Assembly: GCA_943788675.1 (NCBI GenBank)
Contig: CALSRE010000001.1
Coordinates: 113,400-177,399 of the forward strand
DNA: 64,000 bases
Direction: 5' to 3'
From: an uncultured bacterium
GTDB lineage: Bacteria; Fidelibacterota; Marinisomatia; Marinisomatales; Marinisomataceae
This document shows, piece after piece, positions 19,785 through 29,000 of this stretch; positions within the stretch are counted from its first letter, which is position 1; each line of letters begins with the position of its first letter. The notes under the pieces were generated by a model that worked only from the letters and a program-made list of their open reading frames with translations, was not told the origin of the DNA and did not search any database. Position numbers and translations under genes: made by a program.

Positions 19785-21931
19785 TATGAATCCCTTATAA
19801 TAAATGTGGCTTCAGTTGTTTGAATCATATCCCACAAGTCAATTGGCCAACTTTTAGATTTACCTCTTATTGAGTCATAAAATGCGTTTAATTGTTCTAA
19901 ATGACCTTTTTCGTTTATCCTTGAAGTTATATTTTTAATTTTAATATTAAATCCCTTTAAAGATTTATAATTATCCATCAAAATACTTTTCGAGTCAAAA
20001 TGTACCTCTAAATATTCTTTCGATAGCTTTTTTGCGCCATTTGCAAAATATTGGATATTCGCAATAGAACCATCTGCATACTTTAAAACAATAGACTTGT
20101 TATCTGAAGTAAAAAAGTGCTCATTTTTAGGCTTTAAAGTTTCTGAAGAAATAGAAATAATTTTTTCATTTGTCAAAGATGTCATAAGGTCAATAATATG
20201 ACAACCTTCTCCTATTATTCTTCCTCCATCTTTGTGAACCCAATGATCGTCGGGAAGATAGCCTGCATTCATTCTATATTGAATAAATAATGGGTTAACT
20301 CTTTTATTGGTGTGTTTTTTTATTTCTTTAATATATGGACTAAACCTTCTATTAAAACCTGTAAAAATTATCGGAGGATTGTCATCCTTATTTTTTGAAT
20401 AAAAATCTTTAATCTGATTTAGCTGTTCTTGATTGATTGCCAAAGGTTTCTCAACGAATACATGCTTCCCAGATTTTAATGCCTTAAGCGATAATTCAGC
20501 ATGACTTTTGTGAGGAGTCGATATTAAAACAGCATCAATACTTTGGTCATTCAATATATCATCGTAATTTGTTGTTGCATAAGATGCACCATAAGTTTCA
20601 GAGACATATTTAGCTGATTTACCAGTCCTATTCATGACAGCGTGAAGAGAAAATTTATTTTTTAATGAATTAATATTTGGTAGGTGTACAGCAGTAGCAA
20701 AGGCTCCCGAACCCACTAAAGCTAAATTCACTAATTTATCATTTTTCTTTACTTTAGAATGGATAATTACTTTCTTGTCATCATGTAAATATTTATCAAG
20801 ATGATTGAGGTTTGCTTTGCCATAATCTAATAAAACAATTAAAGGTTTATCTTTAGATTGTAATAAATCAAAAGCTTGTTCAATGTGTTTTATTGGGTGA
20901 ACAGAATGAATTATTTCATCAATTATAATTTTTTTTTCAGAAAGTAATCTTAGATACTCTTGCATATTTCTATTTTCGGTCCATCTTACATAAGCATAAG
21001 GGTAATCATTACCATCTTGCTCATAATTTGTATCATACCGTCCGGGACCGTATGATGTTGATATAATTAAATCTAGTTCTTTTTCATAAATATCAGGTCT
21101 TTTAACATTTAAACCAACTACTCCAACAACTACAACTTTTCCTTTTCTTTTACAAGACTGGAAAGATTCGGATAAGGGTTCACTTGAATCTGTTGCGGCA
21201 CACAACAAAACACAGTCTGCACCTCTACCTCCTGTCCAATTAATAATTTTATCTATATTATTTTCTTTTTTTGGGTTAATTGTAATTTCCGCTCCAAAAG
21301 ATTTTGCAATCTTCAACCTAGAATCATCTAAATCTACTGCAGCAACTCTAACTCCAGTTAGTTTTAACATTTGAATACACAATAACCCTAATAAACCAGT
21401 ACCAGTTACAACACAATACTCTCCTAAATTTAAATCAGCTCTTCTGACACCCTGCATAGCTATTGCACCAAGTGTTACTGTAGAAGCTTTTTCAAAATTG
21501 AGACGATCTGGTATCTTACATACTAAATTTTTTGGTACATCAACAAATTCAGCGTGATTTGCAATTCCTGCACCTGATGCAGTAACCCTATCACCAACCT
21601 CAAAGTCTTTAACACCATCACCTACACCCACAACAACTCCACTAATAGAGTAACCAGTAGCAGCTCCACCGTCAACAATGCCTTTGACTTTAGCGATAGT
21701 TTTTTGAATTCCTAGCGATGATACAGAATTTAATACCTGCTTTACTCTTTCAGGTTGCTTAAGGGCTTTCTTTATTAGTCCATCTATTTTGGAGCCTTTA
21801 ACACTATGAGATTCGGTTCCAGCAGAAATACAACTATTTACAACTTTAATTAAAACACATCCTGGATTTACATTTGGGGAGGGAACATCTTCACCAATTA
21901 CTTTTCCTTTTTTTATTATTCCTTGAATCAT
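19784..21931 (-). CDS. Bi-domain oxidoreductase: zinc-type alcohol dehydrogenase plus Gfo/Idh/MocA
   Basis: This is a 715-residue fusion. Residues 1-370 are a medium-chain dehydrogenase with the Rossmann loop GTGLLGLLCIQMLKLTG. From about 395 a second NAD-binding domain begins, LALVGSGAFATAVHLPNI, followed by HVFVEKPLAINQEQL, the Gfo/Idh/MocA EKP motif. The fusion is a known companion of heparinase-like and AsnB-like genes in exopolysaccharide clusters. It presumably oxidises or epimerises a sugar or sugar-acid intermediate, with the substrate unknown. It lies directly downstream of wecC and overlaps asnB by one base. Confidence 0.85.
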   Translation of the reverse strand: MIQGIIKKGKVIGEDVPSPNVNPGCVLIKVVNSCISAGTESHSVKGSKIDGLIKKALKQPERVKQVLNSVSSLGIQKTIAKVKGIVDGGAATGYSISGVVVGVGDGVKDFEVGDRVTASGAGIANHAEFVDVPKNLVCKIPDRLNFEKASTVTLGAIAMQGVRRADLNLGEYCVVTGTGLLGLLCIQMLKLTGVRVAAVDLDDSRLKIAKSFGAEITINPKKENNIDKIINWTGGRGADCVLLCAATDSSEPLSESFQSCKRKGKVVVVGVVGLNVKRPDIYEKELDLIISTSYGPGRYDTNYEQDGNDYPYAYVRWTENRNMQEYLRLLSEKKIIIDEIIHSVHPIKHIEQAFDLLQSKDKPLIVLLDYGKANLNHLDKYLHDDKKVIIHSKVKKNDKLVNLALVGSGAFATAVHLPNINSLKNKFSLHAVMNRTGKSAKYVSETYGASYATTNYDDILNDQSIDAVLISTPHKSHAELSLKALKSGKHVFVEKPLAINQEQLNQIKDFYSKNKDDNPPIIFTGFNRRFSPYIKEIKKHTNKRVNPLFIQYRMNAGYLPDDHWVHKDGGRIIGEGCHIIDLMTSLTNEKIISISSETLKPKNEHFFTSDNKSIVLKYADGSIANIQYFANGAKKLSKEYLEVHFDSKSILMDNYKSLKGFNIKIKNITSRINEKGHLEQLNAFYDSIRGKSKSWPIDLWDMIQTTEATFIIRDS

Positions 21932-21946
21932 TACTTATCCTTAAAA

Positions 21947-23134
21947 TTAATTTAATATTCCACAAAAATCTAATGCATCACAAACTTTAAGACTTTTAAA
22001 TTGATCATGTCCAACTAAGAATACATTAATATCTGCATTACTTAATGCATAATCTATGTCAACAAGCTTTAAATTATTATGAGATGAAATGTTAGGCTCA
22101 ACAACTACTACATTATGATTACTTTCGATTAATTTATTAACGATGAAAATAGCTGGAGATTCTCTTAAATCATCAATATTAGGCTTAAAGGATAAACCAA
22201 AACATGCAATTATAGGATTTCTTTTTTTTGAAACTAAAAAATCTTTTGCCTTTTTTTGTATTTTCTCGATTACCCAATTAGTTTTTTCTAAATTTCTTTC
22301 TCTTCCTAACTTAATTATTTTGGATTCTTCTTTATCTGAACTAACAATAAACCATGGATCAACTGCAATACAATGTCCACCTACACCAGAGCCAGGACTT
22401 AAAATTTCAACTCTTGGATGCTTATTAGTTAAGCGAATTAAATCCCAAACATTGATATTAAATTTATCACAAATAATTGAAAGTTCATTAGCGTATGCAA
22501 TATTTATATCTCGAAAACTATTTTCAGCTAACTTGGCAAGCTCCGCAGTTCTATCATCGGTTTCTAGAATCTCTCCTTTGACAAATTGTTTATAAAATTT
22601 AGATGCAACCTTTGTCGATTCGTTATTAACTCCGCCAACAATACGATCATTTTCAATTAATTCTTTCATTATATTGCCTGGCAAAACTCTTTCAGGGCAA
22701 TGAGCAATATAAATCTTAGAAGTATCAATACCCATCTTTTGTAATTCTGATTTTACTAATTGAGTAGTGCCTAAAGGTGAAGTTGATTCTAAAATAATTA
22801 AATTATTTTCTTTAATGTATGGAGCTATTGATTGAGTGGCATCAATTACATATTTTAAATCTGGACTAAAGTTCTCTTTGAAAGGCGTTGGCACAGCAAT
22901 TATAAAAATATCAGAAAATTCTGGTTTAATGCTAGCTCGTAGAGATTTTGCTTTTACAGCATTCTTAACAAAGTCTTCTAAATCATTTTCTACAATATGA
23001 ATTTCACCACGATTTATGGTGTCAACTGTATCTTGAACAATATCAACTCCATGAACATCAAAATCTTCATTAGCCAATAATGCAGCTGTAGGAAGACCAA
23101 TATACCCTAAACCAATAACACAAACTTTTTTCAT
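21947..23134 (-). CDS. wecC: UDP-N-acetyl-D-mannosamine dehydrogenase
   Basis: WecC oxidises UDP-ManNAc to UDP-ManNAcA using two NAD. The 395 residues include the N-terminal NAD loop VIGLGYIGLPTAALLA, IAHCPERVLPGN, the catalytic cysteine in SGVGGHCIAVDPWF (about residue 258) and the C-terminal domain FGLSFKPNIDDLRESP. WecB is encoded immediately upstream with a 4-base overlap, so the pair should convert UDP-GlcNAc to UDP-ManNAcA. All family residues I looked for are present. Confidence 0.93.
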   Translation of the reverse strand: MKKVCVIGLGYIGLPTAALLANEDFDVHGVDIVQDTVDTINRGEIHIVENDLEDFVKNAVKAKSLRASIKPEFSDIFIIAVPTPFKENFSPDLKYVIDATQSIAPYIKENNLIILESTSPLGTTQLVKSELQKMGIDTSKIYIAHCPERVLPGNIMKELIENDRIVGGVNNESTKVASKFYKQFVKGEILETDDRTAELAKLAENSFRDINIAYANELSIICDKFNINVWDLIRLTNKHPRVEILSPGSGVGGHCIAVDPWFIVSSDKEESKIIKLGRERNLEKTNWVIEKIQKKAKDFLVSKKRNPIIACFGLSFKPNIDDLRESPAIFIVNKLIESNHNVVVVEPNISSHNNLKLVDIDYALSNADINVFLVGHDQFKSLKVCDALDFCGILN

Positions 23135-24261
23135 TTAATATTAGATTCTGATTTAATAAAATTCAAAATTCTAATAGATGCTTCTCCATCGCCATATGGA
23201 TTTTTAATTTGGCCTATTGAATCATATAATTCTTTATTTGCTAACAAATCATTAGTTTTTTTTACTATTTGCTTAGTTTCAGTTCCAACCAAAATCGTTG
23301 TTCCAGTTTTAACTCCTTCTGGCCTTTCCGTATTATTTCTCATAACTAAAACAGGTTTACCTAATGAAGGTGCTTCTTCTTGAATTCCACCACTGTCAGT
23401 TAAAATAATATATGATTTATTCATAAGCCATACAAATGCTGGATAATTTAATGGTTTAACCAGGTGTATGTTTGATTTATTAGATAAATATTTATTAACG
23501 GTATCAACAACATTGGGATTTAAGTGAACAGGATAAATAATTTCAACATCTTTAGATTTTGAAATTTCCAAAAGTGCATTACATATATTTTGAAAGCCTT
23601 GGCCAAAGTTCTCTCTTCTATGACCAGTAACTAAAATGATTTTTTTATTTTTATTAATTGTTTTTTTCAAGATTTCAATTTCTTCATTTTTATAATTATT
23701 TAGTTTTTCAACAGCGTATAATAGAGCATCAATAACAGTATTCCCTGTAACGCATACTTTATTTTCATCAATATTTTCATTTAATAAGTTAGTTTTAGCT
23801 TCATTAGTTGGAGCAAAATGAAAATCAGCAATTCTACCTGTGATTGATCGATTCATCTCTTCTGGAAATGGAGAATATTTATCAAAGGTTCTTAATCCAG
23901 CTTCAACATGACCAACTGATATTTGATTGTAGAAAGCAGCAATTGCACCGAAAGAACTAGTTGTTGTATCTCCATGTACAAAAATATAATTTGGCTTTAC
24001 TTCATTAATCACAGTATCTAGTGAAGATAAAATTTTAGAAGATAAAGAAGTTAAGCTTTGATTTTTTGTCATTAATTCTAAATCAAAATCTATATTTATT
24101 TCAAAAAAATCAGTTACTTGGTCTAGCATTTCTTTATGTTGACCTGTTGAGCAAACATAAGTATCAAAAGAAGATTCATTAGATTTAAATCTACTTATTA
24201 AAGGAGCAAGCTTAATAGCTTCTGGTCTGGTTCCTAAAATAAATAATATTTTTTTTTTCAT
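23131..24261 (-). CDS. wecB: UDP-N-acetylglucosamine 2-epimerase (non-hydrolysing)
   Basis: WecB epimerises UDP-GlcNAc to UDP-ManNAc. Motifs in the 376 residues are FILGTRPEAIKLAPLI, VHGDTTTSSFGAI, GHVEAGLRTFDKYSPFPEE, LVTGHRRENFGQGF and DSGGIQEEAPSLGKPVLV, all standard. It is the first gene of the long minus-strand operon and diverges from wza across 100 bases. Confidence 0.93.
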   Translation of the reverse strand: MKKKILFILGTRPEAIKLAPLISRFKSNESSFDTYVCSTGQHKEMLDQVTDFFEINIDFDLELMTKNQSLTSLSSKILSSLDTVINEVKPNYIFVHGDTTTSSFGAIAAFYNQISVGHVEAGLRTFDKYSPFPEEMNRSITGRIADFHFAPTNEAKTNLLNENIDENKVCVTGNTVIDALLYAVEKLNNYKNEEIEILKKTINKNKKIILVTGHRRENFGQGFQNICNALLEISKSKDVEIIYPVHLNPNVVDTVNKYLSNKSNIHLVKPLNYPAFVWLMNKSYIILTDSGGIQEEAPSLGKPVLVMRNNTERPEGVKTGTTILVGTETKQIVKKTNDLLANKELYDSIGQIKNPYGDGEASIRILNFIKSESNIK

Positions 24262-24361
24262 TATTTTGACTTAAATGCGTCGTAATCTATTATGATTAAA
24301 CTATATTTAAAATAATTATTATTAGTATTTGTTATGGATAATTTTAAACTTAAATTTTTTC
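24262..24361. promoter_or_regulatory. Divergent promoter region between wecB and wza
   Basis: The only intergenic space between the two divergent polysaccharide units is about 100 bases and must hold both promoters. It contains an imperfectly placed inverted repeat, TAATC-6-GATTA at 24283-24298, that could be an operator. Sequence composition makes such repeats likely by chance. I cannot assign -10 and -35 boxes with confidence. Confidence 0.35.
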
Positions 24362-26260
24362 GTGGTGCATAGATTAATATATTTTTTATTGATTTCAGGA
24401 TTAGTATTTGGTCAATCAATTACAAATAGCCAAATAGAAAAAATTAAAAGTGAATTACAGAAAGACTTAATTAATAATAATCCAAGTCAAGATGCTGTGA
24501 TTGAAGGTAATCAACCCTTGGATAAAGTCAATATTTTGGTAGAACCTTCCCAAAATCAACTTACTTCACCTGAATACTTTGGTTATGATTATTTAGAAAG
24601 AGATTTAAACTTCTATGATAATCTCTCTCCATTAAGTAACTACATTCTTGGTCCTGGAGATGAAGTAATTATTTCTATGTGGGGGGAAACTAATAACCGA
24701 GAAACTTTTATTATTAATAAAGATGGACTTATTTATTTTGAAAATGTAGGATTTATCAATATTTCTAATTTGAATATTTCTGATGCTGAAAAATTACTAA
24801 AAGAAAGATTGTCAGAAATTTATTCCACACTAAATGATAAAGATAATCCAACAAATCTCAGAGTTGAGTTGGGTAAAATAAAATCCATTAATGTATTTTT
24901 TACTGGTGAGGTGAACAATCCAGGAATAAGCATAATCCATCCTTTTTCTGATATACTCACTGCTTTAATTCAAGCAGGTGGTGTTCAAAAAACAGGATCT
25001 TTAAGAAATATTAAGCTGATTAGAGCTAACAAAGTTGTAGCAACAATTGATTTTTATAATTTTTTCAACTTTGGTATTAAAGAATTTGAAAACTTACCAA
25101 TTACTAATGGAGATATCATTCATATCCCCTTTGTTGAAAAAAGAGTGAAAATTGAAGGTGAAGTTAATAGACCAAAGTTATATGAATTAAAAAATAAAGA
25201 AACACTATCTGATTTGATTACCTTTGCTGGAGGATTGAAATCTTCTTCTAGTGCTAAAGCTGTAATTAAAGAAATTGCAGGGCTATCAAGTAGAGTTAGT
25301 GATGATTTTGCAAAATATGGTAGATCTGTAAATTTAATAAATTCTAAGGAAATTGTTTTAACGAATGGAGCAGAGATTTTTGTTTTACCTATTGCTGACA
25401 ACGATTTTGAAGTAACAGTTTATGGAAAAGTTAACTTTCCTGGGAAATATCCAATATCCAGCGATAATAATTTAAAAAATCTCTTAGATACAGCTGGTGG
25501 ATTTAATGACCCTATCTTTAGAAAATCGATTGAGGATGAAATAACTATTTTGAGACTTGATGAAAATCAATTTTTTTCAAAAGGATTTTCCGTGAACTAT
25601 ACAGATGCTGAAAATTTTGAACTTAAAGCTAATGATCAAATTTTTGTTTACGAAAATCAAAACTACCTTAATGCTCAAATGTTTTCTGTAGTTGGCGCAG
25701 TTAATAAATCTGGAACATTTCCTCTAAAAACAAACACAACTCTTCGAGCAGCTATAGAATTGGCTGGGGGAATAAATGAAATGGGATCTTTAAAAAGTAT
25801 AGCTATAGATAGAAACTTTAAAAGTTTTGATGAATTTGGAAATGAAATAGTAGAAATTAAAAAAATAGGTAATATTGATTTGGATTTTGTTTTATCTGAT
25901 GAAGATGTTGTTAATGTTTCTTTTTTAAGTAATGTTATTAAAGTTGACGGCAATGTTTATAGTCCAGGCTTAGTTGCTTTTTCAAAAAGAATGACTGTGT
26001 CAAAAGCTGTTGAATTAGCTGGAGGCTATAAGCCAAATAGCTTAAAGAAAAGATCATATGTAATTAGAACTAATGGTGAAATTGAAAAAGTAAATCTTTT
26101 TAGAGGACGAGCAACAAGGGTGTTTCCTGGAGATACAATATTTGTTCCGGTAAATACAGATCCAAATGAATTTGATATTACTCAATTTATTGCTGACCTT
26201 TCTACTACACTTGCAAATATTGCTACAATACTAATCCTTGTAGATAATCAAGCCGACTGA
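24362..26260 (+). CDS. wza: Polysaccharide export protein, Wza-type with several SLBB domains
   Basis: This outer-membrane export channel component begins with a hydrophobic signal peptide ending LVFGQS. The polysaccharide-export domain follows (YILGPGDEVIISMWGET, about residue 105). Repeated SLBB-type units come next, recognisable as TGEVNNPGIS, EGEVNRPKLYEL, YGKVNFPGKYPI, VGAVNKSGTFPL and DGNVYSPGLVAF. A C-terminal hydrophobic segment lies near residue 620. No lipobox cysteine is present, unlike E. coli Wza, and the protein is longer. The track's TTG start at 24329 leaves a poor leader; GTG at 24362 or 24365 gives a clean signal peptide. Confidence 0.88.
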   Translation: MVHRLIYFLLISGLVFGQSITNSQIEKIKSELQKDLINNNPSQDAVIEGNQPLDKVNILVEPSQNQLTSPEYFGYDYLERDLNFYDNLSPLSNYILGPGDEVIISMWGETNNRETFIINKDGLIYFENVGFINISNLNISDAEKLLKERLSEIYSTLNDKDNPTNLRVELGKIKSINVFFTGEVNNPGISIIHPFSDILTALIQAGGVQKTGSLRNIKLIRANKVVATIDFYNFFNFGIKEFENLPITNGDIIHIPFVEKRVKIEGEVNRPKLYELKNKETLSDLITFAGGLKSSSSAKAVIKEIAGLSSRVSDDFAKYGRSVNLINSKEIVLTNGAEIFVLPIADNDFEVTVYGKVNFPGKYPISSDNNLKNLLDTAGGFNDPIFRKSIEDEITILRLDENQFFSKGFSVNYTDAENFELKANDQIFVYENQNYLNAQMFSVVGAVNKSGTFPLKTNTTLRAAIELAGGINEMGSLKSIAIDRNFKSFDEFGNEIVEIKKIGNIDLDFVLSDEDVVNVSFLSNVIKVDGNVYSPGLVAFSKRMTVSKAVELAGGYKPNSLKKRSYVIRTNGEIEKVNLFRGRATRVFPGDTIFVPVNTDPNEFDITQFIADLSTTLANIATILILVDNQAD

Positions 26261-27249
26261 TGCAAATTTTTCAATACAAAAAAGCAAAACAAAAATTCAA
26301 AAAATATTTTAATTCATTTATTAGAGTTGTAACGATCATATCTATTTTTTTTACATTTTACTACTTTTTCAAAACTCCAGTTTATACTTCTCAATTAACA
26401 TTTTATTCTACATACCAAGACAATCAAGATGCCTCTTCAATATTAAATCCATTCGGCGGCTTAATGGGTTTAAATTCTGGCTCACTTGACTTTTCTGTTT
26501 CAGATTACATTAAATCAGATAAAATGCTAGGGTCGGTTTTGGCTAGTGAATATACTGTTGAAGGGCAAAAAATATCTTTAGTAGAATTATGGGTTGGAGA
26601 TTTTGATAAAAAAACATTAAATCCTATAAAGACATTTTTTCGATTCAATACTAATTTAAAGTTTAACAATCAATTGACTATTGATGATAAGAAAATGGTT
26701 ATTGCTAAAGAAATTTTAAGCAATAAAATTAAATTTTCTGAGAATAGAATTTCTTCATTATACTCGATTACTGTTACTGTTCCAAAGCATCCAACTCTCT
26801 CAAAACAAATTCTTGATAATATTTATGATTCAATTATTAGATATACAAATGAGATTGAAAATTCTAAAGCATCAGAAAAAATATCGTTTATTAATGATAG
26901 ATTGCTACAAATTGGAATGGATTTAAAAAATGCTGAAAATGAACAGCTTATTTTCCTTGAGAAAAACAAAAGCCTAAATTCACCAGCATTAGTATTGAAT
27001 AGGGATAGAATTCAAAGAAAGATTGATTTACATGATGAAGTATTTAAAAACCTTTCAAACCAACTAGAAATTGCAAAAATTAATCAAAAAGATAATACAT
27101 CATCAATTTTTCTTCTCGATTCTGCACAAGTCCCTTCTAAAAAGAATGGTGATAGTCTCATATTATCATTATTAAAAGTTATCATTCTAGCTTTTACTTT
27201 TTTTGTAGTTTTCATCTTTTATAAATCTTCTATTGAAGTAAATGAATGA
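26260..27249 (+). CDS. Chain-length determinant / Wzz-like inner-membrane protein
   Basis: The 329-residue protein has a membrane helix at about 20-38 (VVTIISIFFTFYYFF). A large periplasmic domain contains a coiled-coil-like stretch (about 200-270), and a second membrane helix lies near the C-terminus (VIILAFTFFVVFIFY). This is the Wzz/polysaccharide co-polymerase layout without a fused tyrosine kinase. It starts at the last base of the wza stop codon and overlaps the next gene by 4 bases. It probably controls polymer length and links Wzy to the Wza channel. Confidence 0.8.
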   Translation: MQIFQYKKAKQKFKKYFNSFIRVVTIISIFFTFYYFFKTPVYTSQLTFYSTYQDNQDASSILNPFGGLMGLNSGSLDFSVSDYIKSDKMLGSVLASEYTVEGQKISLVELWVGDFDKKTLNPIKTFFRFNTNLKFNNQLTIDDKKMVIAKEILSNKIKFSENRISSLYSITVTVPKHPTLSKQILDNIYDSIIRYTNEIENSKASEKISFINDRLLQIGMDLKNAENEQLIFLEKNKSLNSPALVLNRDRIQRKIDLHDEVFKNLSNQLEIAKINQKDNTSSIFLLDSAQVPSKKNGDSLILSLLKVIILAFTFFVVFIFYKSSIEVNE

Positions 27250-27713
27250 TTATTTGGTTCACAGGCCAGCCCGGAAGCGGTAAAACAACTCTTGCTCATC
27301 ATATTATTGAGCATTTTAAGAAATCATCTGATAGCAAGTTAAAAATAATAAATATTGATGGTGATGATTTAAGATCGATTAGTAAAAATAAGGATTACTC
27401 GAAAGAAGGAAGAATAAAAAATATTTCTACTGCAATCTCAATAATACGATTTCTTGCTAATAAAGGGTATATTTGCGTTGTTTCAATTGTTGCCCCATAT
27501 AGATTCTTAAGAGATGAATTAAAAGATGAATTCTCTTTTTTAGAAGTATATTTGCACACAAGTGAGATTAGAGGAAGAGAAGATTTTTTTGCTTTAGATT
27601 ATGAAGAGCCCATTGATTCTAATCATTTAGTAATAGATACAGGACAATTAAACATAAAGGAAAGTTTAAATGAAGTACTCAATGTTTATAGGAAGATGGC
27701 AACCATGGCATGA
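27246..27713 (+). CDS. Adenylylsulfate-kinase-like P-loop kinase (CysC family)
   Basis: CysC phosphorylates adenylyl sulfate to PAPS, the sulfate donor. The 155 residues contain a Walker A loop FTGQPGSGKTTLA, NIDGDDLRS, the CysC-type SIVAPYRFLRDELK and VYLHTSEIRGRED. It is shorter than typical CysC (about 180-200), mainly after the core. In surface-glycan loci related kinases also act on other nucleotide-activated anions, such as in phosphoramidate synthesis, so the true substrate is open. The gene overlaps the next ORF by 44 bases in another frame; both frames are intact. Confidence 0.8.
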   Translation: MIIWFTGQPGSGKTTLAHHIIEHFKKSSDSKLKIINIDGDDLRSISKNKDYSKEGRIKNISTAISIIRFLANKGYICVVSIVAPYRFLRDELKDEFSFLEVYLHTSEIRGREDFFALDYEEPIDSNHLVIDTGQLNIKESLNEVLNVYRKMATMA

Positions 27714-28011
27714 TGGTCATCGGTGGCTTATAAATCAAAGATTAGACGAAGGTAAGAATGTTCTTATTTGTATACGTGAAGTAAGTCTTGATGATAAAAA
27801 TCCTTACAATCCAGAAGAGGTAAAAGCAAATATTGAAAATGAGCTTTCCGATTTAATTGATAAAAATAAAGTTAAAGTCATTATAATTCCTGACATTGAA
27901 TCAGTAAATTATGGTAGAGGTGTCGGTTATGAAATCATTGAGCATAAACCTCCAAAAGATATAGGCGTAATTTCAGCTACAAAAATCAGAGAAAAAATTT
28001 TTGAAAAATAA
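27670..28011 (+). CDS. Very small HxGH nucleotidyltransferase (NadM/cytidylyltransferase-like)
   Basis: In only 113 residues it keeps both signatures of the HxGH nucleotidyltransferases: GRWQPWHDGHRWL at about 8-20 and ISATKIREKI near the C-terminus. The family transfers AMP or CMP to a phosphate or other anion. It might adenylylate an anion that the overlapping CysC-like kinase then phosphorylates, mimicking ATP sulfurylase plus APS kinase; this is a guess. The start could be 27670 or ATG 27682. A tRNA gene begins 4 bases after its stop. It is the last intact gene of the export unit. Confidence 0.78.
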   Translation: MKYSMFIGRWQPWHDGHRWLINQRLDEGKNVLICIREVSLDDKNPYNPEEVKANIENELSDLIDKNKVKVIIIPDIESVNYGRGVGYEIIEHKPPKDIGVISATKIREKIFEK

Positions 28012-28014
28012 AGA

Positions 28015-28088
28015 GGGCCCATAGCTCAATTGGTTAGAGCAACGGACTCATAATCCGCAGGTTCGGGGTTCAAGTCCCTGTGGGCCCA
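28015..28088 (+). tRNA. tRNA with CAU anticodon (Met, or Ile2 if lysidine-modified)
   Basis: The acceptor stem GGGCCCA pairs with TGGGCCC, and the D arm is AGCTCAATTGGTTAGAGC. The seven-base anticodon loop is CTCATAA with CAT at 28049-28051, and the T arm is CGGGG-TTCAAGT-CCCTG. The discriminator is A and CCA is not encoded. CAU decodes AUG as elongator Met, or AUA when modified by TilS; I cannot decide from this sequence alone. It lies within a protein operon, 4 bases after the nucleotidyltransferase and 3 bases before the next start. Confidence 0.95.
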
Positions 28089-28091
28089 CAA

Positions 28092-28921
28092 ATGAGTAGT
28101 CATTCTTATATATATAACTCAAAAAACGAAAATATTTATATTAATATTAATGGTGAATTGTTTTCCAGAAGATGAAGCCAAAATATCTGTATTTGATAGT
28201 GGATTTTTACTTAGGAGATGGAGTTTGGGAAGGTATTAGACTTCATAAGTCTAAACTTGTTTTTATTGATGAACATCTTGATAGACTTTTCAATAGTGCT
28301 CATGGAATTTCATCTAAATATTCCTTTATCAAAAGAAGATATATTTATGAAATTAAAAAGTATTATCGAAAAATGAAATGACAGATGATGTTCATATTCG
28401 CTTAATTGTATCTAGAGGGGATAAAATTACTCCGTATCAAAATCCAAATGCAAATGTAGGCCCAATAAATTTTGTAATTATACCTGAATATAAAAAAACT
28501 GACCCAGAACATATATGAAATGGAATAATAATTGGAAGAGTCTCTACAATTAGACCTACTGAAAATATTTTAAGTCCACATTATAATACTCTAAGTAAAC
28601 TAAATTGCATCTTGGCTAGTATCGAAGCTAATAAACTTGGATATGATGAAGGTATTATGAATGATCCTTACGGAAATATTAGCACTTGCAATTCTACCAA
28701 TCTTTTTTTTATTAAAGAAGGTCAAGTTTGGACTTCAACTGGAAAATATTGTCTCAATGGAATTACGAGAGAGTAAAGCAATTCATATTTGTCATATTAA
28801 TAAAATTCCTTGCATTGAAACGAACTTTACTTTTGAGGATATTAAAGATTGTGAAGAGGCTTTTGTTACAGGGACATTTGCAGGAATTATTCCAGTATCT
28901 AAAATCGAAAAGATAAATTAA
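28092..28921 (+). CDS. Class IV PLP aminotransferase (BCAT/DAAT-like), frameshifted
   Basis: Conserved text runs through three frames: SVFDSGFLLGDGVWEGIRLH (D-amino-acid/branched-chain aminotransferase start), HIRLIVSRGDK, LSKLNCILASIEANKLGYDE, NISTCNSTNLFFIKEGQVW, YCLNGITRE and EEAFVTGTFAGIIPVSKI. At least three indels are needed (near 28165, 28310 and 28775). One in-frame TGA at 28516 also interrupts the text. The residue aligned with the usual catalytic Lys appears to be Asn (AAT at 28585-28587); a lysine lies four residues later, so the alignment is uncertain. It is followed by a sulfotransferase-like gene. Either consensus errors or a true pseudogene. Confidence 0.82.
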
Positions 28922-29000
28922 GTTCAACAAACTCTAACTCTTTAGTTAATAAAATAAGAGCCTTATATAATCAATATATAAATCAATACATATATTATCA

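Noticed and set aside
22143-22595. 150-residue plus-strand ORF
   Set aside because: It is a shadow of wecC, whose minus-strand frame has all catalytic motifs.
24283-24298. TAATC/GATTA inverted repeat as a strong operator
   Set aside because: It is short and made of common AT-rich words; kept only as a low-confidence remark on the divergent promoter region.
28015-28088. Integration site of a mobile element at the tRNA gene
   Set aside because: No integrase, phage gene or repeated 3' tRNA segment is seen downstream; the next genes are ordinary.
28516-28518. In-frame TGA inside the aminotransferase as evidence of stop-codon recoding (TGA as Trp or Sec)
   Set aside because: Many genes in the window end with TGA and use TGG for Trp. 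The same gene has other indels, so error or decay is simpler.
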